DNA from: Eremomyces bilateralis CBS 781.70
Lineage: Eukaryota; Ascomycota; Dothideomycetes; Eremomycetales; Eremomycetaceae
NCBI RefSeq assembly: GCF_010015585.1
Contig: NW_022985073.1
Coordinates: 738,923-802,922 of the forward strand
Direction of reading: 5' to 3'
Length of the DNA stretch: 64,000 bases
The notes under the pieces were generated by a model. The model was not told the origin of the DNA. It made no database searches and saw only the letters and a list, made by a program, of their open reading frames with translations. Of the stretch, positions 10,797 to 22,418 are shown one piece after another (positions within the stretch are counted from its first letter, which is position 1; each line of letters starts with the position of its first letter). Position numbers and translations under genes: made by a program.

Positions 10797-13700
10797 TTAC
10801 ATCCCCTCGACCTCCCCGATCGGCCCATCGATAGGCGATCCGATCGCCAGGCCCATTCCGTCGCTGTGGCCGTTGGTAGCGGCGTCCATCTCCAGCTTCT
10901 CCTGCTGCGCGATCGCCTGGGCGGAGACGATTTCGGCGAGGCGTTTGAGGCGGGGGGTTTGGAGCCCTGTTGATATGTTAGCGAACGGGATCTTTTACCT
11001 AATCGTTGGGGACTGGGGATAGACACTTACAGCTCGGAGTATACGTCTCCAGCGCGGTGATGCGGCGTGGCTCGGCGATCTCGTAGGGCCCGGAATCCTC
11101 CATGTCGACGGCGGTGAGGAGCAGGACGTCGCTCTTCTCAGTGACACGGCTGGCTACGGCCTTCATGATCTCGCCGTTGATGGGCTGCTCGTAGTCGGCG
11201 ACGAGGTATTGGTTGAGGAGCTTCTGGATCTGGCTGGGTGACAGCATCCAACAGATGTCCTGGATGATTTCGATGTCGTTGAGGGTGGCTTTCTTGAGCT
11301 GGAGGAGTTTGGTGGCTTGCTATGAAGGGGTTAGGATGGGGGCCGGCCAAATCTTCACAAGTGTGGACTTACCATTAAATGCTCGAGTTGCAACGTCCCC
11401 TCCGGCATGTCGTGGCTCTTGCACCATTCTTCGATCCTCGTGATGTTGTAGTTGATCTGCAACCCGCGCTTCCAGCTGAGGAAGTTCCTCCGCATCAGCA
11501 GATCGTTGAACGCCGTGACGCCCACCAGGCGCAGCAGCTCGGTGATCGCCTGCGTGATGATGGTGTCCTCGAGGTAGTACGCCTTCATGGCCTTGTAGAC
11601 GTTGTTCAGCAGGCTCAGCAGGTTGTCCATCGAGTAGGCGGGTGCGGAGTTCGACTGTAGCAATTTGCCGAGGAAGCGGCTCGATTCATTGGTCACGAAG
11701 CCCGGGAGCGACTGGCTCTCGATGATGGCGGGGACGATCATCTTGTGCAACTTCTTCTTCAGCGACTTCATCCACGTGTGGTAGATGTTGAACTCTAGCG
11801 ACTCGAGGTCGTGCTTGACGATCTCCAGCAGCCGGTCGTACTCGTAGTTGTCCGTCTTCTGCTGCTCGTACCAGTCCTCGGCGAGGAACACGAAGCTGAG
11901 CATCTCGTGCACGTTGGACAACCAGAACGCCCCGAGGTTGGTCGCGTCGTCGCCGTCATGGCCCATCACCTCCTGCTGCACGCTGGCCATGACGTTGGCG
12001 AGGAACTTCTCCGACTCCTTCACGAATCCGTTGTTCCACATCTCGCTCGTCACAAGGTTGATAAGGTACGCCGGGAACAGGACCTCCTTGTCCGTCGGCG
12101 GCGGCGTCCCGCTGGGGGCAGGGATCCGTAGACTGGAGATCAACCCGAACGTCACCTCGTTGTTCAGGCCATCCTCATCTGACAGTAAGTTCTCGAGCTC
12201 CAGCTCGATGTTCTCCAGCTGCGGGCTGTACGTGGCGGCAGCATTCTGTCGCACCCCGCTCGACACGACCGCCATGCTGACAGGCCGCGGGTTGTATTGC
12301 GAGCTGAACCGATCCATATGGACGGGCTCGGCGCCTGCACTGCGTCGCTTGGGCCGCTTGCTGCTGACGAGGTTGATGAGTCCGGAGGCCGGGGCGTGCG
12401 AGGAGCCATTGGTCATCTCGCCGTTGATCGGCGCGTTGCGCTTCGCCAGTTCGAGCTGGTCTTGCAGATCGATGAGCTGTTGGCGGAGGCTGTTCTTCTC
12501 GGTTTCGTTCTGGGTGGAGCGGCGCTTGGACTGCTTGAGCTCGCCTTCGGTAACGCGGAGAGATTCGCGGAGGGTCTTTTCTTCGTCTTGGAGGCGGCGG
12601 AGGTTGTGTTGCGTTTCTTCATGCTGCTGTTGCAATCGCTTGAAGTCGCTTTCCATTTGCGACAACCGAGCGGCGGTGATACCGGCTTGGTTGGCTTCGG
12701 CCTGCAGCTCTTTCGTGCGCGCTTCGAGGGCGGTGTGTCGCGTCCTCCAGGTCTTGATCTGGCTCTCGTAATTCTCGACCTTGCTCAGCAGCGTGTTGTT
12801 CTCGCGCTTCATCGTGCCCAGCGTCTGGGTCAGTTCGACGACCTTGTTCTCCAGCTTGTACGAGATCTGCTTGAGATCGCGGGCCTCCTCGCGCATCGTC
12901 TTGTACGTGGCGCGCGCCTCCCTCCCTCGCCACAAGCTCTGCACGATGACCACCTTGCGACGATAATTGCGCCACGCTTTGAGATCGCGGTTCGAGCGCC
13001 AGTTGCGTTGAATGATGCGCGCGGCGTTGCCGAGTCGAGTGTCCAGGATGTTCTTGCGGCAGAGGAACGCCTTCGCGCGGGATTGGAACTCGATAATATT
13101 GTTGCGCGTGGTGACATATTCCTTGCGGACTTTTTGGCCGCGCCAGAGGGTCTGGATCATCGTGGCGGCCCGGATCTGGCGCGCGTGTTCTGCCCGCATA
13201 CGCGCCAGGTGCGCACGCATGAGGGACTGGAAATCGATGATCGACTCGCGGGCTTCGAGGTACTTTCGTCGATAATACTTGGCTCGCAGATTCTTCTGGA
13301 TCATGATAGCCGCGTTGTTCAACCTATTCGTCCGCAGATTTTCCAAAAAGGCGAGCATGCCGGCGCGGAAGAAGATCTTGGTGAGACCCAGCTGATATTT
13401 GTCGGTCCCGTCGTTCTTCGCCGCTCCAAGAGCCTTCCTCAGAATTACGTCCGCCATGTCTCGAATCTCTGGAGTCCAATGATGCGATGTAACCAACATG
13501 TAGTAACGCAGCGCGAATTCTTCGTACGTCCATCGCGTTGGGTAACCGGCGCAACTGATTCGTACGGTTTCCAGAACACCACAAGCCCGCAGTTGAGACA
13601 GGACCATCGGCCCCTCGAACTTCCACGACTCCTTCCCTTCGTTGGGTTTGATACAGCGGATATAGTGCACATCCGTGGAATTAATCGTATTCATCAGCTC

Positions 13701-15804
13701 GATCAACGAGGATCGGAAGATGCCACCCAGCGTTGGTTTCCGGTTCACCGCGACACCAACACGCCTGCCCGAGGTTGCCATTGCGCCAGTCTTTTGGTTG
13801 TTTGCGCTGAGGCCGTCTTTTTCTCGGACGGTGGCGGCGGACTCGAGCACTTCGGCCAAGAATTGATTGGACGTGGACTTGAGGACCTCCATGTGCTCAT
13901 CGGGAACAGTATCTCTATTCTTCTCGATGAACCCATCCGACTCGTAGGTCACGTCAATCGCGTAATGGCAAACGGTGAAAGCACTCTTGCCAAACCTTGG
14001 CTTCTTGTAGAATTTGTGCTTGTCGCCCGAGAAGTTGTGGTGGAGCTTGGTGACGAACTGCTCATCACTGCCCATGGGCAGCCTCGATTCCTCATCCAAC
14101 AGCGAGAGGACTCCCATCTTCCCTTCGATTAGGTCAATGCAGGGCTGATTATCCGAGAAATCGATGAACGTCCAATCAATCTGCTCGCGGAGATATTCCT
14201 CCTGCTCCAGCTTGAAGACGTGCTGGTTAAACTCCTGCTGCAGCTTCTCGTTCGCGTAGTTGATACAGAACTGCTCGAACGAGTTCTTCGCGAAGTGCTC
14301 GAACCCGTAGATATCGAGCACGCCGATGAAGGTCGTCGCGTGGGTGAGGACATCTTCGGTCGCGAGGCTGAAGTTGATAACGTTGACCAGCCAATCGAAC
14401 AGGCTCGAGTAGATGAACTTGGCCACCGAATCGCGGACAACCACGGCTTGCGCATGCGTCAGGTTGGACGTGATCTTCTCGCCGCGAGTGATCAATTGCT
14501 TCTTTACCGTCCATTTCGCAAACGTAGTCGAATCGATGCCAAGGAGCTCGCAAGCGGTGACAAGAGCAGGCTCATCAGGGGCGAGGACCGAGTCGGTACG
14601 GCTGGAGGTGATCTTGACATTGCCGATATGCAGCAGCGCCGCCAGGATTCGGAAGATTTCAGACTGCCGTGCAGGTTCGACACCGATCGTGGTCAGCGAC
14701 TGTTTGGTCGCGTTGAACTCGGCTCGATCGTCGACTCCGTCGATGGTTGGCGAGCTGCCTTGGTTCAGGTAGCTGAAGTCCTCCACCGACCCGAGGCTGA
14801 GCGCCTCCTTCTCCGCATCGGACGCTCCCGCCACCAGCTGATAGAAGATGTGGTAATTCCGTTCCTTCAACGGCTGGAACACCAACCGTGACCGCTCCAG
14901 CAGGTATGTCCGAATTTTCGCGCCGATGATCTCAGTGTCCCGGTTAAACATGATCTCGATATACTTCCCGAACCGCGAGGAATTGTCGTTCCGCGTAGTC
15001 TTCGCGTTCCCGAACGCCTCCATGATGGGGTTGGTGGCGAGGATCTGCTCCTCGGTCTCGCTCATGGCGTCGCCGCCCTTTCGTAGCCGCTTGCTGGGGG
15101 AGTCGGGGGATTCGCGCGTCGCGAAGTATCGCATGATGTATTTGGCGCTGACGGTTTTCCCGGCGCCGGACTCACCGGACACCACGATGGTCTGGTTTCG
15201 TTGGTCGCGGATCATGTCGGCAAACGCCTCTTCCGCGATGGCGAACAGATGCGGCGCCTGGGACGAACGCTGTTTGCCGGCGTACACCTGCACCATGCCG
15301 GGGACATAGAGGTTGTCGACGCGCGCGAAGGGATTCGTGGCTATCAATACGATCCCGCTATATGTATAGATCTCCTTCTGCGCATATCGTAGTCTAATCG
15401 CTTGCAGCACTGATCTTATTGTCAGTATCCGGCATTCCGTAGATAGGTATAGGGTCTAGGAGACATGTTCATACCGGCAGGCTCGTTTAAATGAGATAAA
15501 TTCGTCAGGTCATCGCTAGCCTCCAGCATGGCCGGATTCATCAAGGGGGGTAAGACACCTCCGGCATCGTTCTCTACAATGTCTAGAGTGGTTTCGACTG
15601 TCCGAGCCTATACCTCGTCGCATCAGCATACTTCCACGATGGTATACGTTTCTATCAGGGTCCACATACCTCTCCAGTGTCCAATCTAAAGATCAACTGC
15701 ACTTTCTCTCCATTGATCTTTTTCTCCTCCAACTCCGAGGCAACCCATCCCTCGGCCTGATCGGGTTGCCATGCTCTCGTGCCGACTTCGTATATATGTG
15801 CCAT
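10797..15804 (-). CDS. myoE: Class V myosin heavy chain (MyoE/Myo2 type)
   Basis: Five exons (15804-15670, 15607-15475, 15409-11373, 11319-11031, 10966-10797), all in frame, give 1587 aa. Domains in order: N-terminal SH3-like segment (MAHIYEVGTRAWQPDQAEGW…), motor with P-loop GESGAGKT near residues 168-175, switch motifs (NNSSRFGKY, DIYGFE) and actin-binding region. Six IQ motifs follow (IQKNLRAKYYRR… to VQSLWRGREAR), then a coiled coil rich in Glu/Lys/Gln, then a DIL cargo-binding globular tail (DRLLEIVKHDLESLEFNIYH…). The protein ends in a short Gly/Met-rich tail (GPIGEVEGM). It moves vesicles along actin to hyphal tips. Symbol follows the A. nidulans name. The ATG at 15804 gives the conserved class V N-terminus. 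Confidence 0.97.
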
Positions 15805-17245
15805 CGTGCAGGGCGTCGAATGGGAAGGGACGCTCCCACGGAGCTCCTACCGATGTTTCCACGTGTCGGGTCTATCGGAGACGAATGGGATACGGCACGG
15901 CGGAAGTCGCGAGGAGAGAACCACGGGGATCGAACCAGAATGGAAGGGGGAGGATCGGTGGACAAAAGCAAGGTCTCCCTGAGGCCGAACCCAACGCCGA
16001 TGCTATGAGGAAAGCAGGAGGGGAAATGGCATCCGTCGGGACCTGGAATCCAATCAAGAAGAAGGATAAAAAAGAAGGGGGAAATGATGATGATAACGGA
16101 TGGAAGGAATTGAAGGATGAATGATAAGGGGAAGCAAAGAAGAAGAGGAGGGCCCAGCTGATGTGTCGAGGATGAAGATGAGGATTGATGATGATGAGTC
16201 CAGGTGGATAAGGTATGGAATATGGAGAAAGGTCCGAAAGTAAGGTCCGAAAGTATGGACGGTGATGATGACCAGTCCCTTTCTTTGGGATTTCGGCCTT
16301 TTGGGAGCGGAAGAAATGTTCGAGAAGTCGGGTCCTTCTGGCGTCGGTCTGGCGTCTGGCTGGCGTGTGCTTCTCCGGCCGGCGGCACGGGCCAAAGGTG
16401 TGTGTGTCTCTGGCCTCTGCTCTGTCACTACTCTACTGTGTCTCGAATAATTAACTCTCTAATCTGCGGAATATGTCTAGTTATCGAGAGTCGGCTCTCC
16501 CGGTCTCTCCCTGCAACCATTAACCAACCACGCGGATGATCCGAACACCGTGTATGGAACTATGGATAGAATCATAGAAGTAGATCGAGTACGGCAGTTT
16601 CAAGCACCTTGGAACATGCAATAGATGATCAGAATCGCGGTTAACCAGAATCTATTTTCTCCTGAATTCCCTCCTCACCGCCTATGATTAGCCTTCCCCC
16701 GCCAACTGCATGACCGCATTCAGCAGTGAATAGATCAGGAACACCATTGACCATTCATGTATTATTCACTACTGCAAGCCTCCTCGTCTGACCACCAACG
16801 GCCTCCACACCCTCCATCGCCCATCGACTGTTCGCTCTTGATGGCCTCCATTCCGCCCTATCATATGTGGCACGGGGGACCCCGCCCTCTCTGCATGCAG
16901 CGTCGTAGCGTCGGCTCACCCTGCTGTGTAACGCTGGGAGACAAAGCATTGCTCGCCACACATGGTACGGGGCTGGCGACGATGACGAGATCATCCATCT
17001 ATAAAAACGTGATATCCTGGTGGAGTTCGTAGAGTAGAGAAAAGGGGACATATTTCCTGCCAAGTTGCATCTAATTACCTAGAATGGATAGTCATGTCCA
17101 TTTAGGGAGAGTTGGGTTGTTTCATAATATCTCGGCGGGATGTCGAATGGTCGATCCATCCCGCGGCCCCCGCAACGAGGCTCTCCTATTCGCTTGACCC
17201 GCAGTTAAATGCTGGCTATGTATTCCTTCCATCGCCGCCATGATT
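15805..17245. promoter_or_regulatory. Myosin V upstream region and downstream of serA
   Basis: About 1.4 kb. On the myosin coding strand the first ~400 bp is strongly pyrimidine-rich (seen as purine-rich GAAGAAGA/GATGATG on the plus strand, about 16060-16200), as in fungal 5' leaders. A 13-bp unit GGTCCGAAAGTAA is tandemly duplicated at 16231-16255. Other open frames look like chance. Confidence 0.5.
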
Positions 17246-19041
17246 TTATATCTTCCGCAAGAACGCCGTCCGCATGTTAAATGTCCGTCCAAATATCCTG
17301 GAATAGCTTTTAGACGCGCTGGATCTGATGTGCCGTGCCGTTGAGGTTCTACACGCGTGCCGTGTCCCGGTTGCTAAGGCTAGGACTGAGTTGAGTTGAT
17401 GTACAATAGATAAAACAGAAAAGTATGCTCCCCCTAATACAGCATGCGAGTGCGAATGCAAGCTTTCGATGGTCAGCCGTTCTATCCAACTCATAAAAGC
17501 GCAGGGGAAAAACTCACAAGTCAACTCCTCCAAGCTGTGCCAGATCTCCTTGATCTCATTCTGATCGACGTCGCTGATATCCGCCATCAGATACGCCACC
17601 TCCCCTCGGCTGTCCGTCATCTGCTTGTCAACGTTATGGTTCCCCAGTACCTCGTTGACCTTTCGCAGTACGCCCGGCACGTTGCGATGGATGTAGATGA
17701 CCTGCGTTGTCTCGTCAGCTGCCGTTCCAATGGACCCGATTCAACCCCATGACTTACCCGTAGCGTCGCCGTCTGATCCGGCGTCAGGCTTCGGAGGTTC
17801 ACCTCCGGCATGTTCACCGCGCCGATCGTGTTGCCCTCGTTGACGTACCGCGCCAGCGCCTCGCCCACCTCCGTCCCGATGGCGCTCTGCGCCTCCTCCG
17901 TGCTGCCGCCGATATGCGGCGTGAGGATGAGGTTCTTCAGGCTGCGGAGATCATCCACCCAGGCGCTGAGCTCGTGGTTGAAATAATCCCCATTGCCACC
18001 GGGCTCGTTCGGGTAGACATCCAGTGCGGCGCCGGCCAGCTTCCCGCTGCGCATCGCGTTGATCAGCGCGGGGATATCGACGACGCTCCCTCGCGCGTTA
18101 TTGATCAAGTAACTCCCCTTCTTCATCCATCCGAACTCCTGCTCCCCAAACATCCCCGTCGTCTCCGGCGTCTCCGGCACATGCAGCGTCACGAAGTCCG
18201 ACAGCTCTAGGCAGTCCTTCAGCGTCGCCGTCTGCCGCGCCACCCCCAGTGCCATCAGGTTCACCACGTCGTAGTAGATCACCGTCATCCCCATCGCCTC
18301 CGCGAGCACGCTCAGCTGGCTGCCGATGTGTCCGTACCCCACGATCCCCAGCGTCTTCCCGCGCACCTCCCAGCACCCCGCGCTGACTTTGTTCCACGTC
18401 CCCGAGTGCAGCTCCGTGCTGCGGTCGCCCAGCTGCCGCGCTAGCGCGATTACCTCGCCGATCACCAGTTCGGCGACCGAGCGGGAGTTGCTGAAGGGGG
18501 AGTTGAACACTGCGATGCCGCGGCGGGCCGCATGCGCGAGGTCGACTTGGTTGGTGCCGATGCAGAAGCAGCCGATGACGAGGAGGTGTTGGGCGGCGTC
18601 GAGGACGCGGGCGGTGAGCTTGGTTTTGGAGCGGATGCCGATGACGTGGACGTCTCTGTTATCAAGCCGCATGGTTAGAATCTTCTGTATATATGAGAGC
18701 GTCGTAGGCGGGGGACGGTCGACAACACCCACTCACTTAATTTTCTGTATCAACTCGTCTTCCGGTAAACTCTTCTTCACGCATTCCACCTGATACCCCG
18801 CGCCCCGCAGGATGTTCACGCCGGTCGCGTTCACATTCTCGAGCAGCAGCACCTTCACGTCCTCGGTGGCGAACGGCTTCAACTGCCGGGCGGTTGAGAC
18901 CCGCGTCAACGGTGCCCCGCCAGCATTGCTGGGCGAGTGGAAGGCGAGCGTCGGCGAGCTCGAGACCGTATTCCAGGAATTCGAGACCGAGTCCTGCGTC
19001 TTGCGCGTGCCTTGGATGTCGAGTTCGGAGGCGGGTGCCAT
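17246..19041 (-). CDS. D-3-phosphoglycerate dehydrogenase (serine biosynthesis), C-terminal exon uncertain
   Basis: Exons 19041-18737, 18655-17758 and 17701-17518 join in frame to give 462 aa. They cover the catalytic and NAD-binding domains (GIVGYGHIGSQ, NNARGSVVDI, TPHIGGSTEEAQS) and an ACT domain (VIYIHRNVPGVLRKVNEVLG) for serine sensing. It oxidises 3-phosphoglycerate to 3-phosphohydroxypyruvate in the cytosol. The final exon is unclear. The canonical donor after 17518 joined to an acceptor at 17374 runs to a stop at 17246, adding 42 unfamiliar residues. A less usual donor three bases further inside the intron (GTTTTT) would give a short tail ending NRDTARV, closer to the family's length of about 470 aa. 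The rest is firm. Confidence 0.9.
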
Positions 19042-20086
19042 CTTGGTGCGAGGTCGGAGGAAATCCGTCGAGGTGTGAAGCGGTCGAGGCGAAGGTTTTA
19101 GGATGGAGGGAACAGAAAGGAAGCAATTGGGAGAACAATGGAAATACCCGAGACTTATTCGGAGCGTTCAATGCGTTTTATACTCGTATGTTTCAAAATT
19201 GGAAGGGTGGTGACTGGTTAGATCGGCTCAACAAATATCCCACCCAAAATTTCTCTCACCGGCGTCGACTCATCGGCGAGGATGACGCGATGGGATTTTT
19301 GGTGGGGGGGTGGTCTGACGATTCCCCGCGACACCCCTCGCCTGCAACGCCTGCAACGCAGATCCCAATGCAAGATGCATCGGAATTCATGCAGTCAGCG
19401 TTAGGCGGGATCGGAGATGTCCAGAAAAGTATGTGAGCCTCACTGTTGCCCCTGCAAGACGACTGGAAGTTTACATAGTGTTCAATGCTCGACTGCTGCT
19501 TGGCCTCATTGAAAATGGATGGATTGTCTCTATGGTAGATACCTCGATACCAGCAGTGGAATAAGCTCATACACGTACAACAGTCAATCCAGCCGATCAT
19601 CACCAGTCATCGATCATGCAATGTGTAACCGGATTTTCCCCATGCTGGAGTCTACTTGATAAAGGACCATTTTACCTCATGAATGAGGGACAAGGCAACC
19701 CATCCCTAACGAACCACCCATCCATCTCCCGAACAAAAGCAAATACGCGCCGAAAAAGCAACCACGATCCTGTCGAATGCCCGTTTCTGCCGTCGTGCGC
19801 GTTCATGAATCGGATCTCCCCCAGCATGCAAAAAACGTCCCCCCGACAGCAAAACCCGACGATTAAGGAGCGTAACGTGGTGGGTTTGATTATTAGATAT
19901 GCAACGTGAATTGGAAGGCAGGAAAGCAATCATGGTTGGGCCCGATGAAACGGAGTGTGCGGCCCGCTTTAGGGGGTGCCGGCGTAAGGCGTGCAGGATG
20001 GCGATTAACGGTAGCTGGGCGCTTCCGCGGGTAAAGCCTCACCGGCGTCATTTGATGTTGGATCATTTGACCGGGACTACCGACGC
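19042..20086. other. Intergenic: serA promoter and downstream of the Nap1-like gene
   Basis: About 1.05 kb with no protein-like frame. The part next to 19041 must hold the serA promoter; no specific site was recognised. Confidence 0.5.
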
Positions 20087-21603
20087 TTAGCTTTGTTTGC
20101 ACTCCGCGGCCTCTTGCTTGGGCTTACCGCCCTCCTCCTAGGTTCTGTTAGCTTTCGCGTCGTGGACACCGTGGAAACCCGTCGTACATACGCCATCATC
20201 GGATTCCTCGTCATCGTCGCGGTCATCGCTGAGATCGTCTTCCTCCTCCTCGTCGAAGTCGTCGAACTCGTCCTCATCCAGATCCTCGAACTGCTCGTAT
20301 CGCAACGCTTCGCCGGTGAACCAGTCGATGGCGCGGGGGATGAGCTTCTCCTTGATGTCTTCGCCGAGCTGGTAGTCGAGCTCGAGACGATCCTCGATGT
20401 CGTCGTCGGGATCGCGCTCGTCGTCGTCTGACGGTGCCTCCGGGGGGCTGAAGAAGTTGAAGAACGATTCCGTGGGGACGGTGCGCTTCACGATGCGGGT
20501 TTGCTTGGTGGCTAATCGGAGGTAATCAGTATATGCATCCACTGCAAGGGATGAACGGGGGCTTACTCTTGTTGCGCTGCTTCTTGCTCTCTACTTGGAC
20601 GGTGAGGTCCTTGCCCGCTTTCCAGTCAATCTTGTCGCCTTCAGCATGATCGTAGATGAAATCGCCACCGTATCCGTTCTCTTCCTGGTAGAAGTAGGAC
20701 TTGGTGATCGTCTTGTTGGTGAAGAACTCGTTCTCCTGGAACTCGAAGATCAGGCGGAACCCGGGACGGTCAAGGTATTCCATGCGGACGTCGGTCAGAT
20801 TCTTCAGGGCCTGCTCGTCCCGGTCTGTGATCAAATCGGCCAGCGAGATGTTGCTCTTCATGGCGGACAGCCAGAACTCGGGAATGCCCTTGACATCGGT
20901 GGCCTGGTCCGCCTCTTCGGACGGCTCGCCGATCCCGCCTTCCTTCAGCTGTTCCTCTCCGGTCGTGATCTCATCCTCGGTCGGCTCCACCTCGCCGTTG
21001 ACGACCTTCGCTCGCTTCTGGTACAGCGGGGTGAACTTGGCGAAGTACTTCTTCTCGAGCGCCAAGACTTCTTCCTGGAACTCGGCTTCGAGCTTCGAGT
21101 GCTCCTTTTGCACGGCCTTGAGGCCAGCAAGTCGTCGTCGAACCACCAGCGGCAGCTTCTCCACGTATCCAGAGGGCTGACCGACCAGGTGGTTCAGCCG
21201 TCCTTGGATGGCGGCGAGGATGCGCGGGTCTTTTGAAAGGGTGGAAAGGGCGGCGACTCGGTCAAGTTCCTCTGTGAAGCGGGGACGATGTTAGATGGAG
21301 ATCATAAATAAGACTTTCCTTGGAGGGGATCTCGTACCTTCATCGATGGTGGAAACACCCGGCTCTTGAGCCCTTGAAGATATCGGTGCCGCGTTGGCGG
21401 GAGTATTTTGAGGAGTGCTAGTTAAGGAGATCGGTTAGTCCATGATGATTTCTCGGTGCTTGGGGTGGGTGGTCTACGGTGGTGGTGGTTCAAAAACTTT
21501 CGTGCATGCAAAAACCCAGCGTGGGGCAATGGAAGTGTTTGTGAGAGACTTACGGAGCGGTACTCATGGTATCGAGCTTCTTGTTTCTGATGGGTTCCGA
21601 CAT
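20087..21603 (-). CDS. nap1: Nucleosome assembly protein (Nap1 family histone chaperone)
   Basis: Five exons (21603-21554, 21417-21338, 21271-20567, 20511-20192, 20137-20087) join in frame to 401 aa. The NAP domain runs from about 60 to 345, with [20 protein letters not shown] at its helical start, [12 protein letters not shown], and the signature [17 protein letters not shown] very acidic tail follows ([15 protein letters not shown]). The last 17-codon exon ends …AAECKQS, which has the shape of a CaaX prenylation box. The protein binds H2A-H2B dimers and shuttles between cytosol and nucleus. Seven-base phase checks at every splice support the model, including the tiny last exon. Confidence 0.95.
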
Positions 21604-22418
21604 GATGCAGGAATAAGCCTGGCTTGGCTTTCGATATGTTTGGAGAGTGTTAAAGGAGTTCTAAGGACGGAGAACAAGCGAATCTGATGGGAGATGGGGG
21701 TGATGTAGGTATGTGGGTATGTGGGATGTTGAGGGTTGAGAGAGATTCTCAGTTTTGTTAGTGTCAGAGTGAGAGAGAACCTGAAAGCGGGAACTGGATG
21801 CGGCGCCTTATGACAAAGTTCAGTTGCTCACTAGTGCCTCTGCCAACCGATCTTACGCGGGTCAGGGCTTTCTACTTCCCCGTCGAAATTTTCGCCTCCC
21901 TGGATGGACTCTGGAATCAGTTGGGCAGGAGAAAATGGATCAGATGGCGAAAACACTTTCGGTACTTTGCGAGCCAAGTGAACGCAGATTATTGTTCTGA
22001 AATCTCCAGGTCTCACCGCCTCCCGGTTGATCTTCGGTCGAGGTCGACATCTAGGGGGGGCGGCTAGGGAAGGGAGAATCGATGGCGGGGACCTAGACCA
22101 TCCCTCTCTGTCTCTTACTTTCTTTGGGAATTCAGAACACCTTTATTAACCCATGGCATCTAACGTTAAAGAAAGTACCGAACATTCTACTCTATTTAGT
22201 TGGGTATGGTAGACCGGTGGACTCGCTCTCAAAATCGCTCACCCCTAATGAGCCTCCCTACAATGCTGTCACACGATGACAATGGCGTCGACATCAGTAC
22301 AATATCCATCAGTCTCGTAATTTCTATTCTCTATTATAGTACTCCGTACACCCCACCATACCAAGTACCAATTCCCATCTATCCCATGGCATCGTTCCCA
22401 GCCTGTTGTGCAACAGTG
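21604..22418. other. Intergenic: Nap1 promoter and downstream of the sugar transporter
   Basis: About 815 bp. A GTATGTGGG direct repeat (about 21709-21728) lies upstream of the Nap1 start. No gene or RNA is seen. Confidence 0.45.

Noticed and set aside
12297-14132. A 611-codon open frame on the plus strand antisense to myosin V
   Set aside because: It lies wholly opposite the conserved motor, IQ and coiled-coil exon in GC-rich DNA, where stop codons are rare in the complementary frame. It has no domain of its own.
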